Under the pieces are notes generated by a model, which saw only the letters and a program-made list of their open reading frames with translations, searched no databases and was not told the origin of the DNA. From Scytonema hofmannii PCC 7110 (GTDB lineage: Bacteria; Cyanobacteriota; Cyanobacteriia; Cyanobacteriales; Nostocaceae), in contig NZ_KQ976354.1 of the NCBI RefSeq assembly GCF_000346485.2, positions 9,506,341-9,570,340 on the forward strand: a stretch of DNA of 64,000 bases, written 5' to 3'. The position numbers were made by a program, and so were the translations under genes. Below are positions 6,682 through 15,641 of this stretch, in pieces. How positions within the stretch are numbered: the stretch's first letter is position 1; every line of letters starts with the position of its first letter.

Positions 6682-9276
6682 CTACAACACTTGCAAAAGT
6701 TGCTTAACCTTAAGGCTTTGCCGTTGCTCAAATTCCAAGGGGAAATTTAACTCCAGGACGATTCTACCGTTGTCTTCTTGAACTGCAGAAACTTCAACAA
6801 CAAACTTGCTTGGTGGAAGGTTTCCCATCTGTTGACTCAATAACAAACCAACCATTGGTTTGGTAGCTCTTATCCTGTTCAAGTCTTCGTCTCTAAGTAT
6901 GCGATCGCCAGTTGTCGCTCGTCTACCTTCTAATTCCAATCGCAAATCCGTGACTCCCAGTTCCGTGGCAACTCCAGGGAAGAAATGACCATCCCAGTAA
7001 ACCTCGCCAACAGCACTCACTTGCTTGCGGACTTTGTCACGAGTACTGTGTTTGATATCCCGCAAAGAGCGAGTCAAACTCGTTGTCAAGAAACCAAGAG
7101 AAACAAATGGCTGGTCTATATTTTGTCGAGTTTGGGAATACCACTCGCGCACATCTGAATACAGCACCAAAATTAAATTATCCATTTGGGCGCGACTTGG
7201 GTTAACAAAATCAATTGCCAAATGTGTTTCTGTCGCATTTACAGGAGAAGCTCGAACAACCCTTGCTGTTAGCAAGACACGGGCTGTAAAATCTCCGACA
7301 ACCTCAACTTCTATTTCATCTGGTAAGTTTGCCCAAGATGCTATGGAAATTAATGCCCCAGTTTCTGAGATGTTAACAGTCTCGCCAACAATTTGTTGAT
7401 TGTTAGAAGAAATGATAACGGGGAGACGCCGCCCCAAACGGTGAGCAGAACGAACTTGTGGTTGTTCTAGACCAACCAGCAATGCTGCTATCAGTAGGAT
7501 GAGGTTAAAGCCACACCATAAAGTATTCACAAAAACTGCTTGCCAATCTTCTGGACGAAGTAAAAACCAATAAGGAACGGCAAGTAAAGAGGCAATCACC
7601 ATGACCATCACCACTACCAAACCCCGCATAGACCGCCAGTCAAAATTGCGTTTGCGGACATTAACTCCTTTGTCAGTCACGTTAAATGAACCTAGTTTGG
7701 GATTGATTAGCGCCAGCATCGTCACCCATCCAGCTTGGAAAGACATCACAAATTCAAAAATTTCATTCCAAAAGGAAAACCTGACAGTTTTGTAGATGAT
7801 GTGGTTGGTAAATAGGGCTAGCAGAACATGTGGGAGAGCATAGGCTACAGTTTCCAAACCCAAACCTTGAATGGGGTTAATCCCAAATAACAAAAACAAT
7901 GTGGGCACAACTGCGTAAGTAATTCGGGGGTATCCATACAAGAAGTGCGAGGTCGCACTAAAATAACAAATTCTTTGAGGAAGTGTTAGCTTGAGCTTTG
8001 GGTTAAACAGGGGATTTTCCAGTCGTAAAATTTGCGCCATACCTCTCGCCCAGCGCACTTGTTGACCCACATAGGACGCATAAGTTTCTGGCGCTAAGCC
8101 AGCCACCATAATTTTGTCATAGTAGACAGACTTGTAACCCCGCGAGTGCAACCGCAGTGCCGTGTGACAATCCTCCGTCACGGTTTCAACAGCAATTCCC
8201 CCAACTTCTAAAGCATGGGATTTACGAATTACAGCTGCAGAACCGCAGAAAAAGGAAGCGTTCCAAAAATCGTTACCTTTTTGCAGTACCTTATAAAATA
8301 GTTCATTAGCAACTGGAATTCTTCCACCCGTTAATAAATTGCGCTCGAAGGGGTCGGGATTATAAAACCAGTGAGGAGTTTGGACAAAGGATACTTTTGG
8401 ATCGTAGAAAAACCCTACTGTATTGAGTAGAAATTGACGCGATGGAATATGGTCGCAATCGAGAACTAACACCAAATCGCCATCAGTTTGACGAAAAGCA
8501 TTGTTGATATTACCTGCCTTAGCGTGTTCGTTAGTGTCTCGTGTCATGTGCGTGCAGCCAATTTCGTCGCACATTCTGCGGATTTGTTCCCGTCTGGAAC
8601 GGAACTTTTCGCGGCGTGGATCGTCCTCTTTATATCTTTCCGGGCGACCATCATCCAAGACATAAATACTTTTTTTCCCTGATGCGTAGTCGCAAGCCAT
8701 TGCTGCTAATACAGTTTTGCGAACAATTTCAACATCTTCATTAAAAGTAGGGATATAAATATCAACAGTAAACCATTGTTCTTGCGGAATGCTTGAGAGA
8801 TCGATTGGCTGGCGGTCTTTTAATTTTAAAGTTTGAAAGTATGCGAGTACCAATGTTAAAACAGCGTAAAGTTCTGCACTGTATAGCAGTAGACAAGTAA
8901 TGCTATTTAGCCAGCCATCAAAATTGAGAGTATAGCTTGTGCGGTAATAAAAATAGCGGAAAGTAGTTACTAAACTTAGCCATACCATGAATAGGTGGTA
9001 GTATTGGCTAATTTCTGGGGAAGACTCTTGTTCTTCTGCTTGTACAATTAATTGACCCAGTACAACTAAAAAGATAGCTATAACTGATTGTTGCCATACT
9101 TTAAGTTGGGTAACAATCAATGGAATTGAGATGACAAGCAGCAGTAAGACAAGCCATTTAAAATATTTGATGCCTACTCTGTCTAAGGCGCGATCGAAGA
9201 ATCGAGGTGTACGGTCAATCAGCCATTGACTTAATTGAGGTCGTCTTTGTGGTTGGGGTGAATTGAAGGAAGACAT
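6682..9276 (-). CDS. bcsA: Cellulose synthase catalytic subunit BcsA (UDP-forming) with PilZ domain
   Basis: An 864-aa inner-membrane GT2 processive glycosyltransferase that polymerises glucose from UDP-glucose and extrudes the chain. Transmembrane helices at about 41-150 precede the cytoplasmic GT domain. VLDDG (D208/D209), DCD (273-275), TED (367-369) and QQVRW (405-409) are all present. More helices follow, then the gating-loop motif FNVTDK (531-536). The C-terminal PilZ domain has RLGRR (613-617) and NISETG (635-640), matching RxxxR and (D/N)xSxxG, so allosteric activation by cyclic di-GMP is expected. It is last in the cluster. The start ATG directly abuts an ATCCAAA array with no Shine-Dalgarno. 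Confidence 0.95.
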   Translation of the reverse strand: MSSFNSPQPQRRPQLSQWLIDRTPRFFDRALDRVGIKYFKWLVLLLLVISIPLIVTQLKVWQQSVIAIFLVVLGQLIVQAEEQESSPEISQYYHLFMVWLSLVTTFRYFYYRTSYTLNFDGWLNSITCLLLYSAELYAVLTLVLAYFQTLKLKDRQPIDLSSIPQEQWFTVDIYIPTFNEDVEIVRKTVLAAMACDYASGKKSIYVLDDGRPERYKEDDPRREKFRSRREQIRRMCDEIGCTHMTRDTNEHAKAGNINNAFRQTDGDLVLVLDCDHIPSRQFLLNTVGFFYDPKVSFVQTPHWFYNPDPFERNLLTGGRIPVANELFYKVLQKGNDFWNASFFCGSAAVIRKSHALEVGGIAVETVTEDCHTALRLHSRGYKSVYYDKIMVAGLAPETYASYVGQQVRWARGMAQILRLENPLFNPKLKLTLPQRICYFSATSHFLYGYPRITYAVVPTLFLLFGINPIQGLGLETVAYALPHVLLALFTNHIIYKTVRFSFWNEIFEFVMSFQAGWVTMLALINPKLGSFNVTDKGVNVRKRNFDWRSMRGLVVVMVMVIASLLAVPYWFLLRPEDWQAVFVNTLWCGFNLILLIAALLVGLEQPQVRSAHRLGRRLPVIISSNNQQIVGETVNISETGALISIASWANLPDEIEVEVVGDFTARVLLTARVVRASPVNATETHLAIDFVNPSRAQMDNLILVLYSDVREWYSQTRQNIDQPFVSLGFLTTSLTRSLRDIKHSTRDKVRKQVSAVGEVYWDGHFFPGVATELGVTDLRLELEGRRATTGDRILRDEDLNRIRATKPMVGLLLSQQMGNLPPSKFVVEVSAVQEDNGRIVLELNFPLEFEQRQSLKVKQLLQVL

Positions 9277-9320
9277 TTGGATTTTGGATTTTGGATTTTG
9301 GATTTTGGATTTTGGATTTT
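9277..9320. repeat. ATCCAAA heptamer array abutting the bcsA start codon
   Basis: About six tandem units (GGATTTT on the plus strand) run directly up to the bcsA ATG, leaving no room for a Shine-Dalgarno sequence outside the array. Confidence 0.95.
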
Positions 9321-9392
9321 AACCGCAGATGAACGCAGACGGACGCAGATATTGGTCTTTATATCCGCGTGTATCCGCGTTCATCTGCGGTT
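9321..9392. repeat. 72-bp near-palindrome between bcsB and bcsA
   Basis: Arms of about 31 bases begin and end with AACCGCAGATGAACGC and GCGTTCATCTGCGGTT (16 bases perfect) around a 10-base centre. It starts 4 bases after the bcsB TAA. It resembles the dispersed CCGCAGATGAACGC-type repeats of cyanobacterial genomes. In the mRNA it would be a strong stem-loop separating bcsB from bcsA. Confidence 0.9.
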
Positions 9393-9396
9393 CTAA

Positions 9397-11670
9397 TTAG
9401 TTCCTATCGGCAACAGTTAAACGTTTTAAATACAATTGGACAATTCCATAAAGTAGGAACGATATACCTAAAATACCAAGAGGAATTAAGAGCCAGTTTT
9501 CTTGTAAAACTCTTGATATTTTGCTTAGTAAAGAGGTGTTTTCTACGCGAGTGTTCTCGTTGGCAGTTTGAAGAAATTTGAGTTGGTAAGCGTTTGAATC
9601 ATAGGGAGTTAGGTCTTTGCGATCGCTACCTACAAGTGCTGTATCCTGTTGCAGTTGATAGAACCAAGAGTCATTCTTGATAACTTGTCGAACTCTTTCT
9701 AAACCATCTTCTGTTTGTGCTGTTAAAGCTAAGATGATTCGCTCTTGACTCCATGGAGAAACGATTTCCTTAATCATTCCTTGAGTATCTTGTGGAGTTT
9801 GAATCGCACCTTGTGCTGATACACGAGAAAACGCATTATTTAAGTTTAAACCTGTAGATTTAAAGACTTCAGGTAAAGGAAATTTTTCGCGAGTGCCTAT
9901 ACCTATTAAATGCTCATTTTTGCGAATAGTATCAGGTAATGTTTCTAAGGTAAACACTTTTAATTTCACGGAGTTTGCTTGGCTCAAGCGTCCCAATCTT
10001 TCACTTAGAGATAGTAGAGTGAGGATATCTGTATCCGATGGATTTTGCGGCATCACAATTGCCGTTTTAGATAAATCTTGAGGTGCGACAAACGGGAAAC
10101 CAAATTGTAAGAGTTTTAAATCTGGGAGTTTCACAGAAACTTCTCGCTTCAAATCGAAGCTTGTGTCAGAATGCACTGTGCCTAACAGTTGTTGATCGGC
10201 TGCAGTCGTACAATTTTGTTTGTCGAATGCATCTTTAGGATTCATCTGGAAGAATATCTGAATCTTAGAGTTGGAGTGCAGTAAGTTTGCGGGTAAATCG
10301 ACTTTTAGCTGTTTGCGAGTTTCTCCAGCATCTGAAGATAGACGTGCGCCACCAACGTATTTGTCATCAATTAAAACTTCCACTGCAGAAGTTCTAGGGT
10401 TCATTTGAGGACTGTAGCTATAAACTAGGTTCATAGAACTGCCACGCAAAAATCTGTCATCTGGTAAAGCGCGGAAATCGATTTCAATTGGCGGTGCTGC
10501 TGAACCACGCACGCTGATATCACTCAATGGATCTCCACTGAGTTGAGATGTCAGGTCACTGAGTTTAAAAGAGTTTGCTTCTGGAAGGTAACGAGACCAT
10601 TCACGCGGATCTGGTGATGCTAAATCTTTCACTTGGTTAACTAAGATGACCGAACCCGTACCTATCTTTCGCAAGTCTGGCTGTACTAAAAACTGTACTG
10701 CCTTCATCACACCTTTCAACCCATTACCAGTGGCAATCAAAACTGGAGCACCACCACCCTTTTCTTTAGCTGTGGTTACAATTAATACTCCAGTATCCTC
10801 TGGTATGGGATTTTTATTGCGATCGAGAATTTGACCATTAACAACAGGAACAGTTAATTTCAAAGAAGCTAGAACGGGTTGTTCGCTAGGAGTCCCAATA
10901 ATCGCTAAACGTTGTTCGGGCTTGACATCAGTGACATCAGTCACCATGCTCGTCTCTAGGGGACGAAAGTCCGCAAGTCTCCCAAAAGTTGCTTGCAAAC
11001 GCGCAGCCGCCGTTAACCAATACTGACTTGTCTGAGTAGGTTGCAGGTAAACAATATGATTAGTCTCTAAACCAAGCTCATCAAAAAAAGGATAAGGATA
11101 GCGGCTGAAGTTAAGAGGAAGTGGTTGCCGTTGAAAATTGAAAATCAATTTAGAATCAGGTAAAACCTCCGTCCATAAATTAGGGTCTTTAGGGTCAGTA
11201 CATTGAGCAGAAGTATTTTGCTCTGCCACTAACTTCAGTTCGTTGTAATTCTGAAGAAGTTTGGGTGGAATATTGACCAGCATTTGACTAACTTGGGATT
11301 GTTTTCGATTCAGAGGAATACTACCCACAGCCGTGTCATTAACCATGACCGTCAAATTAGAACGGTTGCCATATAACGCAGGCGAATGTTGGAACCTTAT
11401 TAGAGCTTTTACATTATCAATTTTCCAACCACGAGGACGAGTAAAGCCAAGACGACTTTGGGCATAAATCCCTCGCAAACGCAACCGATTACCAACAATT
11501 GGACTGCGATTAAACTCAAGGTTATACGTAATCAGTTTTTTTTCTTGACCAGATACAACCTTCTTACCCTGAGCTTCTACTCTAGGTATAGAATTAGGAA
11601 ATAGTAAAAAGCAAACAGTCAAAAGAATGGCTTTTTTGTTGATTTGAAAATGACGAAACAAGAACTTCAT
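9397..11670 (-). CDS. bcsB: Cellulose synthase periplasmic subunit BcsB
   Basis: A 757-aa BcsB-family protein, the periplasmic partner of BcsA that guides the glucan. An N-terminal hydrophobic segment (about 14-34) serves as signal peptide. The large periplasmic region carries the repeated carbohydrate-binding and ferredoxin-like modules of the family (for example NLTVMVNDTAVGSIPL and SAVEVLIDDKYVGGARL). A single C-terminal anchor (about 725-750, LLIPLGILGISFLLYGIVQLYL) would pair with BcsA. It lies between GH8 and bcsA on the same strand. Identity is supported by this architecture and the adjacent bcsA. The start ATG is preceded by an ATCTAAA array, not an RBS. Confidence 0.9.
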   Translation of the reverse strand: MKFLFRHFQINKKAILLTVCFLLFPNSIPRVEAQGKKVVSGQEKKLITYNLEFNRSPIVGNRLRLRGIYAQSRLGFTRPRGWKIDNVKALIRFQHSPALYGNRSNLTVMVNDTAVGSIPLNRKQSQVSQMLVNIPPKLLQNYNELKLVAEQNTSAQCTDPKDPNLWTEVLPDSKLIFNFQRQPLPLNFSRYPYPFFDELGLETNHIVYLQPTQTSQYWLTAAARLQATFGRLADFRPLETSMVTDVTDVKPEQRLAIIGTPSEQPVLASLKLTVPVVNGQILDRNKNPIPEDTGVLIVTTAKEKGGGAPVLIATGNGLKGVMKAVQFLVQPDLRKIGTGSVILVNQVKDLASPDPREWSRYLPEANSFKLSDLTSQLSGDPLSDISVRGSAAPPIEIDFRALPDDRFLRGSSMNLVYSYSPQMNPRTSAVEVLIDDKYVGGARLSSDAGETRKQLKVDLPANLLHSNSKIQIFFQMNPKDAFDKQNCTTAADQQLLGTVHSDTSFDLKREVSVKLPDLKLLQFGFPFVAPQDLSKTAIVMPQNPSDTDILTLLSLSERLGRLSQANSVKLKVFTLETLPDTIRKNEHLIGIGTREKFPLPEVFKSTGLNLNNAFSRVSAQGAIQTPQDTQGMIKEIVSPWSQERIILALTAQTEDGLERVRQVIKNDSWFYQLQQDTALVGSDRKDLTPYDSNAYQLKFLQTANENTRVENTSLLSKISRVLQENWLLIPLGILGISFLLYGIVQLYLKRLTVADRN

Positions 11671-11705
11671 ACGATTTTAGATTTTAGATTTTGGATTTTA
11701 GATTT
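11671..11705. repeat. ATCTAAA/ATCCAAA array abutting the bcsB start codon
   Basis: Tandem heptamers lie immediately upstream of the bcsB ATG on the minus strand. No GGAG-like sequence is present. Confidence 0.9.
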
Positions 11706-11734
11706 AACTTCATTCTGTTTTTTAAGATTACCGC

Positions 11735-11900
11735 TCTTCTTTTCCTCTTTCTTAGCGGTCTTCGCGTCTTTGCGGTTTATTTAAATAAGTCATCATCAAG
11801 CGAGGAAAAAATACTTAAAAAAGACTAAAACATTTACCAAAGTGATTTGTAAAACTCCCTTCTTCCCTCAGCGCCCTCAGCGCCTCTGCGGTTCATTAAA
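11735..11900. repeat. Dispersed CGCCTCTGCGGTTCATT-type repeats between GH8 and bcsB
   Basis: Two related tracts, about 11741-11781 (TAGCGGTCTTCGCGTCTTTG) and 11866-11897 (CAGCGCCTCTGCGGTTCATT), belong to a dispersed cyanobacterial repeat family. The 251-base gap between the two cellulose genes holds no ORF. Confidence 0.6.
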
Positions 11901-11921
11901 ATTTTCATAATTCAAATAAGA

Positions 11922-13190
11922 TTACTTACTCACTTGACCCCTCAACAACTGCTGAGAAATAATCGACGGAGGAAACAATCCCAACCAAGCAAGATTTTGA
12001 GTATAGTAAGCAGATTTATCATCCCAAATTCCCTGCTTGTATTGAGGTAGCAATTTCTTCACAAGCAACTCTTTAGCCAGTCGCGGTTCTACTATTTGCC
12101 AAGCAGCATAAAGCATGGCATACTGCGCCGTTGCTTCATAATTCACCAATCCTTTTCCTTGTAAATCTATACGTGCTGGTAAACGCGATCGCTCCCGCCA
12201 AAGCTTTTGTAAGTATTTAGTAGATGTTTGAAGATAACGCCGTGCTTGCGGAGAATTAAACCACGCAGCATCTAATGACACGCGCCACCAAACTCGATAA
12301 GCATCAAAGCCATATATAGTTTGCAGTTCTCCCGACAGTGGTAAAGTTTGGTATTTGCCTGTTGTCGTATCTAAAGCAACCCAGTCACTCGGCAAACCAA
12401 CTGTAGAAAGTTGTGTTGATTGTTCCAGAACCTCATAACTCGTATCTATCAAACTCAACCAATCTCGTTTGGGATCGACTTGAGCAAACATCCGAAAAGC
12501 ATAGGGTGCAAGATAAGAAGGATTGAGGTAAAGAGTCGATTGATTACTGACAAATGCACTCGCAGGACCAGGTAACAAATACCACTTTTCTTTTGGCGCA
12601 GATGTTACCCCTAAATTCCACAAATCTTGTAATTTGGCTTTTGCTAATTCCAGGTACTCAGGACGATTCCAACGCCGGGAAGCAAAAATCAAGGCAGTAA
12701 TAGCATCAATATCACCATCACTGGCAAAATTATTATCGATAGTACCCCAGTTACCATCGGTATTTCGCCCCCACTTCCAAGCCCACAAGTTATCCGCACG
12801 CTTGCCATTGACTTGTCGTTGAAGATTATTTTCCCCCCACTTTAAAGTGAGAGCAAAAGTCTCAAAGTCATTCATCAGAACTGCTCGCAGCATGGCATAA
12901 GCTTGACCTTCACTGGTTGAGCGATCGCCCGCTTCATAATCAATCACCCGTCCATCACCCTGGATAAATCTTTGGCGATAGCTTTCCCAACTTGCAACCA
13001 ATAACTCTCGATTGGGAGTAGACTGCGGTAAACTCGCCAATAATATTGAGTTATTTTTGTCACTTTTAAACAACGTAGTTGTCGTCATTGGGGTATTCCT
13101 ATTTGGGGTTTCCGTGACTGGATAACTTGAGACACAAGCATTTAAAACAATTAAGCTCGCAATAGCCATAACTCTTGGAAAAGACTGCAT
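11922..13190 (-). CDS. bcsZ: GH8 endoglucanase, BcsZ-like lipoprotein
   Basis: A 422-aa secreted glycoside hydrolase family 8 enzyme expected to cut beta-1,4-glucan during cellulose export. TSEGQAYAM holds the acid Glu, WAWKW follows, and SDGDIDAITAL carries the Asp-rich active-site block. The ATG at 13190 gives a signal peptide ending in the lipobox LNAC (Cys19), so it is probably lipidated. The longer frame starting from a TTG at 13256 would translate STRR DNA and is unlikely. Position between the TPR protein and BcsB matches BcsZ in bacterial cellulose operons. Confidence 0.88.
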   Translation of the reverse strand: MQSFPRVMAIASLIVLNACVSSYPVTETPNRNTPMTTTTLFKSDKNNSILLASLPQSTPNRELLVASWESYRQRFIQGDGRVIDYEAGDRSTSEGQAYAMLRAVLMNDFETFALTLKWGENNLQRQVNGKRADNLWAWKWGRNTDGNWGTIDNNFASDGDIDAITALIFASRRWNRPEYLELAKAKLQDLWNLGVTSAPKEKWYLLPGPASAFVSNQSTLYLNPSYLAPYAFRMFAQVDPKRDWLSLIDTSYEVLEQSTQLSTVGLPSDWVALDTTTGKYQTLPLSGELQTIYGFDAYRVWWRVSLDAAWFNSPQARRYLQTSTKYLQKLWRERSRLPARIDLQGKGLVNYEATAQYAMLYAAWQIVEPRLAKELLVKKLLPQYKQGIWDDKSAYYTQNLAWLGLFPPSIISQQLLRGQVSK

Positions 13191-13191
13191 T

Positions 13192-13230
13192 TTTAGGGAG
13201 TAGGGAGTAGGGAGTAGGGAGTAGGGAATC
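13192..13230. repeat. AGTAGGG heptamer array upstream of the GH8 start
   Basis: Tandem AGTAGGG units lie directly 5' to the GH8 ATG, on the minus strand reading CTCCCTA. The array sits where a ribosome-binding site would be. Confidence 0.9.
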
Positions 13231-13270
13231 AAGAATAAGAATTTAATTAATACCAACTAATCTCTAACCC

Positions 13271-13319
13271 CTGGTCACTGGTCACTGGTCACTGGTCACT
13301 GGTCACTGGTCACTGGTCA
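13271..13319. repeat. GTCACTG array supplying the stop codon of the TPR gene
   Basis: Seven CTGGTCA units. The TGA stop of the TPR gene (13317-13319) is the first triplet of the array on the coding strand. Confidence 0.95.
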
Positions 13320-15641
13320 CTTCTCCCAGGAAGGTTGGAAACCACGCCGTTGCAGAAAGTCCTGTTGAATTTGCTGTCTTTGACGCAACAGTTCCATATC
13401 CGTTGTGCCTTGAGACATTTGTTCGAGTTCTAATTGCTCTAACTGTGCAAGTGCTGACAGGGGTTGGTCTGAAATCACACTCAGTCCAACAAGAGCGCGA
13501 CGTGCTTCGTTATCTTGGGGTTTTTGTGCTACCACTTGGGAATAAATTTCTCGTGCTGACTCATACCGTCTTTGTTCAAAACGAATTCCTCCCAACGCCG
13601 CCAGGGCATCTATATTATTGGGTTGCTGTGCCAGAATATTCTCATAAGCTTTGCTTGCTAAATTTAGATCGCCAGCGGCTCTGGCTAACTCTCCTTGCAA
13701 TTGGTATGTGGATGGATTGTTGGGAAGGTTGGCAACTAATTGTTTGGCTCGTATTTGTGCTTCGGTTGGATTGCGTTTGGCGATCGCTTGAATTAAGCGC
13801 ACTTGCACTGGTAGATAACTGGGGTCAACTTGAGCCAAGTAATTATATAGAGGTTCTCTCTGTGCAACAGTCGGTAGCGCACCCACTAAACTAAAAAGTT
13901 CTGGGGGTGCATTTGTTGCTGGTTGTGTTGTCAGCCAGTTGTTAAGAACGGCTTCTGCTTCTTGTTGGGAAATTCGTTTCCCCTGATATCCGATACTTGT
14001 ACGTCCTAACTGTGCAGCTAAATTCTGTGGTTGACGTGCTATCAATTGGTCGTAAATTGTTAAGGCTTCATCAAATCGCCTTTGTTGTACTCGCACGCCT
14101 GCGAGTCCGCGCAAAGCACCTGTAACAACTTCTTCATTATTTGGTTGAGTCGCAAGCACAGCTTGAAAGCGTTGAACGCTGGCTTCTAAATTGCCTTCTT
14201 GCCGCTCAATTTCTGCAGCTAGCAATTGAGGTAACAAGCTTTTTGTCCCTTCTGGAGTTGCTGCATAAGCTGACAGCGCTTGCTTGGCTGCATTTTTGTC
14301 ATTTAGTTGTAGGTAAATTTGAGCTAACCGAAAGTATAAAAACGGAACTTGTACTCCCCCAGTATCGGTTTGTGATTCTATAAGTTTTTGATACACGGGT
14401 AGAAGTTCTGGATCTGGACTATCGATGTCCGCTACTGCTAACCCTAACTGTTGCAACTCTACAGAATTGGTGGGTAAGGTTTGCAGTTCACTCATCAGAC
14501 GCTGTTGTAAATTATTTTTAGTTAGCATTCCCAGCCTGTTTTCTAGAGCTAATTGCCGCACGACCAAGCTTTTATCGTTGGGCAATTGGGAAGCTGCTTG
14601 TTGATAGAGTTGCAGTGCGGTTTGCTCTCCTTGAGGTAAGCCGGTATAAACATCAGCAATTTCTCGCAGCAGTGCGGGGGTTGGATTGGGAGTATTAGCG
14701 AGTGCTTGACGGTAAAGAGTGGCTACTTGCTGTGCTATATTAGGGTCATTGGTTGAAATGCGAATTTCGTTAAGCGATCGCGCTAACGGTAAAACTGCAT
14801 CCGGACGACCTTGTAATGGTTCTAATACTGATAGGGCTTGTGTAGTTTGTTGATTGGCAACATATGCTTTAGCAAGTTCGGCGCGGGTTTCTATTGCCAG
14901 TTTCAGCCCTTTGGTGCGTTGTAACTGTGCTTCTAAAACTGGTATCGCTTCTCTGAGATTGCCAGTTTCTCTTAAAGTGTTAGCGTAAGCGATCGCCGCA
15001 TAGTCTGTCACGGGTTTACCAGTGGCTCGGTAGCGATTGAACAGATCCAAAGCTTTGCGATAATCCCGGCTGTAACTGTATGCTTGAGCTGCACCGAGAA
15101 CAACTTCTGGTGTAGGATTGTTCGCCAGAACTATTTGATAATCTGTCAAAGACTCGCTCAATCTTCCTTGATAGGAATAGAGAAGCGCTCGATAAGAACG
15201 GGCTTGTGCATCGTTGGGATTCAAATTTAACAAAGTACTGAGACTTTCTATACCCCTTACCTGCCAATTCGGGCGGTATGTACCCATTATCCCCACAATT
15301 TTCAGTGTACCTTGATTGTTGGGGTCTTGTGCCAGGACTTGTTGATAGGTATTCCATGCTTCATCAATGCGCCCAGCCCGGTTGTATGAAATTGCTAGCC
15401 CTAGTTTTGCATCAAGCGATCGAGGATTGCGCCTGACAGCTTGTTGAAAAGATTTGATAGCATCATTAACCCATCCTTTCTTTAAGAGGTTATATCCTCT
15501 TTGAACGGCTGACGAAGATTTTTGAGCCTGCGCTGGAATCATCTCAAAGGTGAGCGCTGCGATTGAACCAGCAACGAGAAAGAATGAAAAACAAAAAGCA
15601 GCAGTCAGGCTTTGTATTCTTTTCAAAGAGCTTATATTCAT
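13317..15641 (-). CDS. TPR-repeat periplasmic protein, equivalent of the BcsC scaffold
   Basis: A 774-aa protein with an N-terminal signal peptide (about 1-40, ending AQAQ) and then almost continuous tetratricopeptide repeats, recognisable from recurring AxxxLGLAISYNRAGRIDEAW-like helices and NP(N/R)SLDA turns. In proteobacteria BcsC is a periplasmic TPR solenoid fused to an outer-membrane barrel. This protein corresponds to the TPR half and has no barrel. Its ATG overlaps the TGA of the preceding barrel gene by 4 bases (ATGA), implying translational coupling. It probably bridges BcsAB and the outer membrane. Function is inferred from architecture and context. Confidence 0.88.
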   Translation of the reverse strand: MNISSLKRIQSLTAAFCFSFFLVAGSIAALTFEMIPAQAQKSSSAVQRGYNLLKKGWVNDAIKSFQQAVRRNPRSLDAKLGLAISYNRAGRIDEAWNTYQQVLAQDPNNQGTLKIVGIMGTYRPNWQVRGIESLSTLLNLNPNDAQARSYRALLYSYQGRLSESLTDYQIVLANNPTPEVVLGAAQAYSYSRDYRKALDLFNRYRATGKPVTDYAAIAYANTLRETGNLREAIPVLEAQLQRTKGLKLAIETRAELAKAYVANQQTTQALSVLEPLQGRPDAVLPLARSLNEIRISTNDPNIAQQVATLYRQALANTPNPTPALLREIADVYTGLPQGEQTALQLYQQAASQLPNDKSLVVRQLALENRLGMLTKNNLQQRLMSELQTLPTNSVELQQLGLAVADIDSPDPELLPVYQKLIESQTDTGGVQVPFLYFRLAQIYLQLNDKNAAKQALSAYAATPEGTKSLLPQLLAAEIERQEGNLEASVQRFQAVLATQPNNEEVVTGALRGLAGVRVQQRRFDEALTIYDQLIARQPQNLAAQLGRTSIGYQGKRISQQEAEAVLNNWLTTQPATNAPPELFSLVGALPTVAQREPLYNYLAQVDPSYLPVQVRLIQAIAKRNPTEAQIRAKQLVANLPNNPSTYQLQGELARAAGDLNLASKAYENILAQQPNNIDALAALGGIRFEQRRYESAREIYSQVVAQKPQDNEARRALVGLSVISDQPLSALAQLEQLELEQMSQGTTDMELLRQRQQIQQDFLQRRGFQPSWEK

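Noticed and set aside
13191-13256. N-terminal extension of the GH8 protein from a TTG
   Set aside because: It would translate an AGTAGGG array; the ATG at 13190 gives a proper lipoprotein signal peptide.
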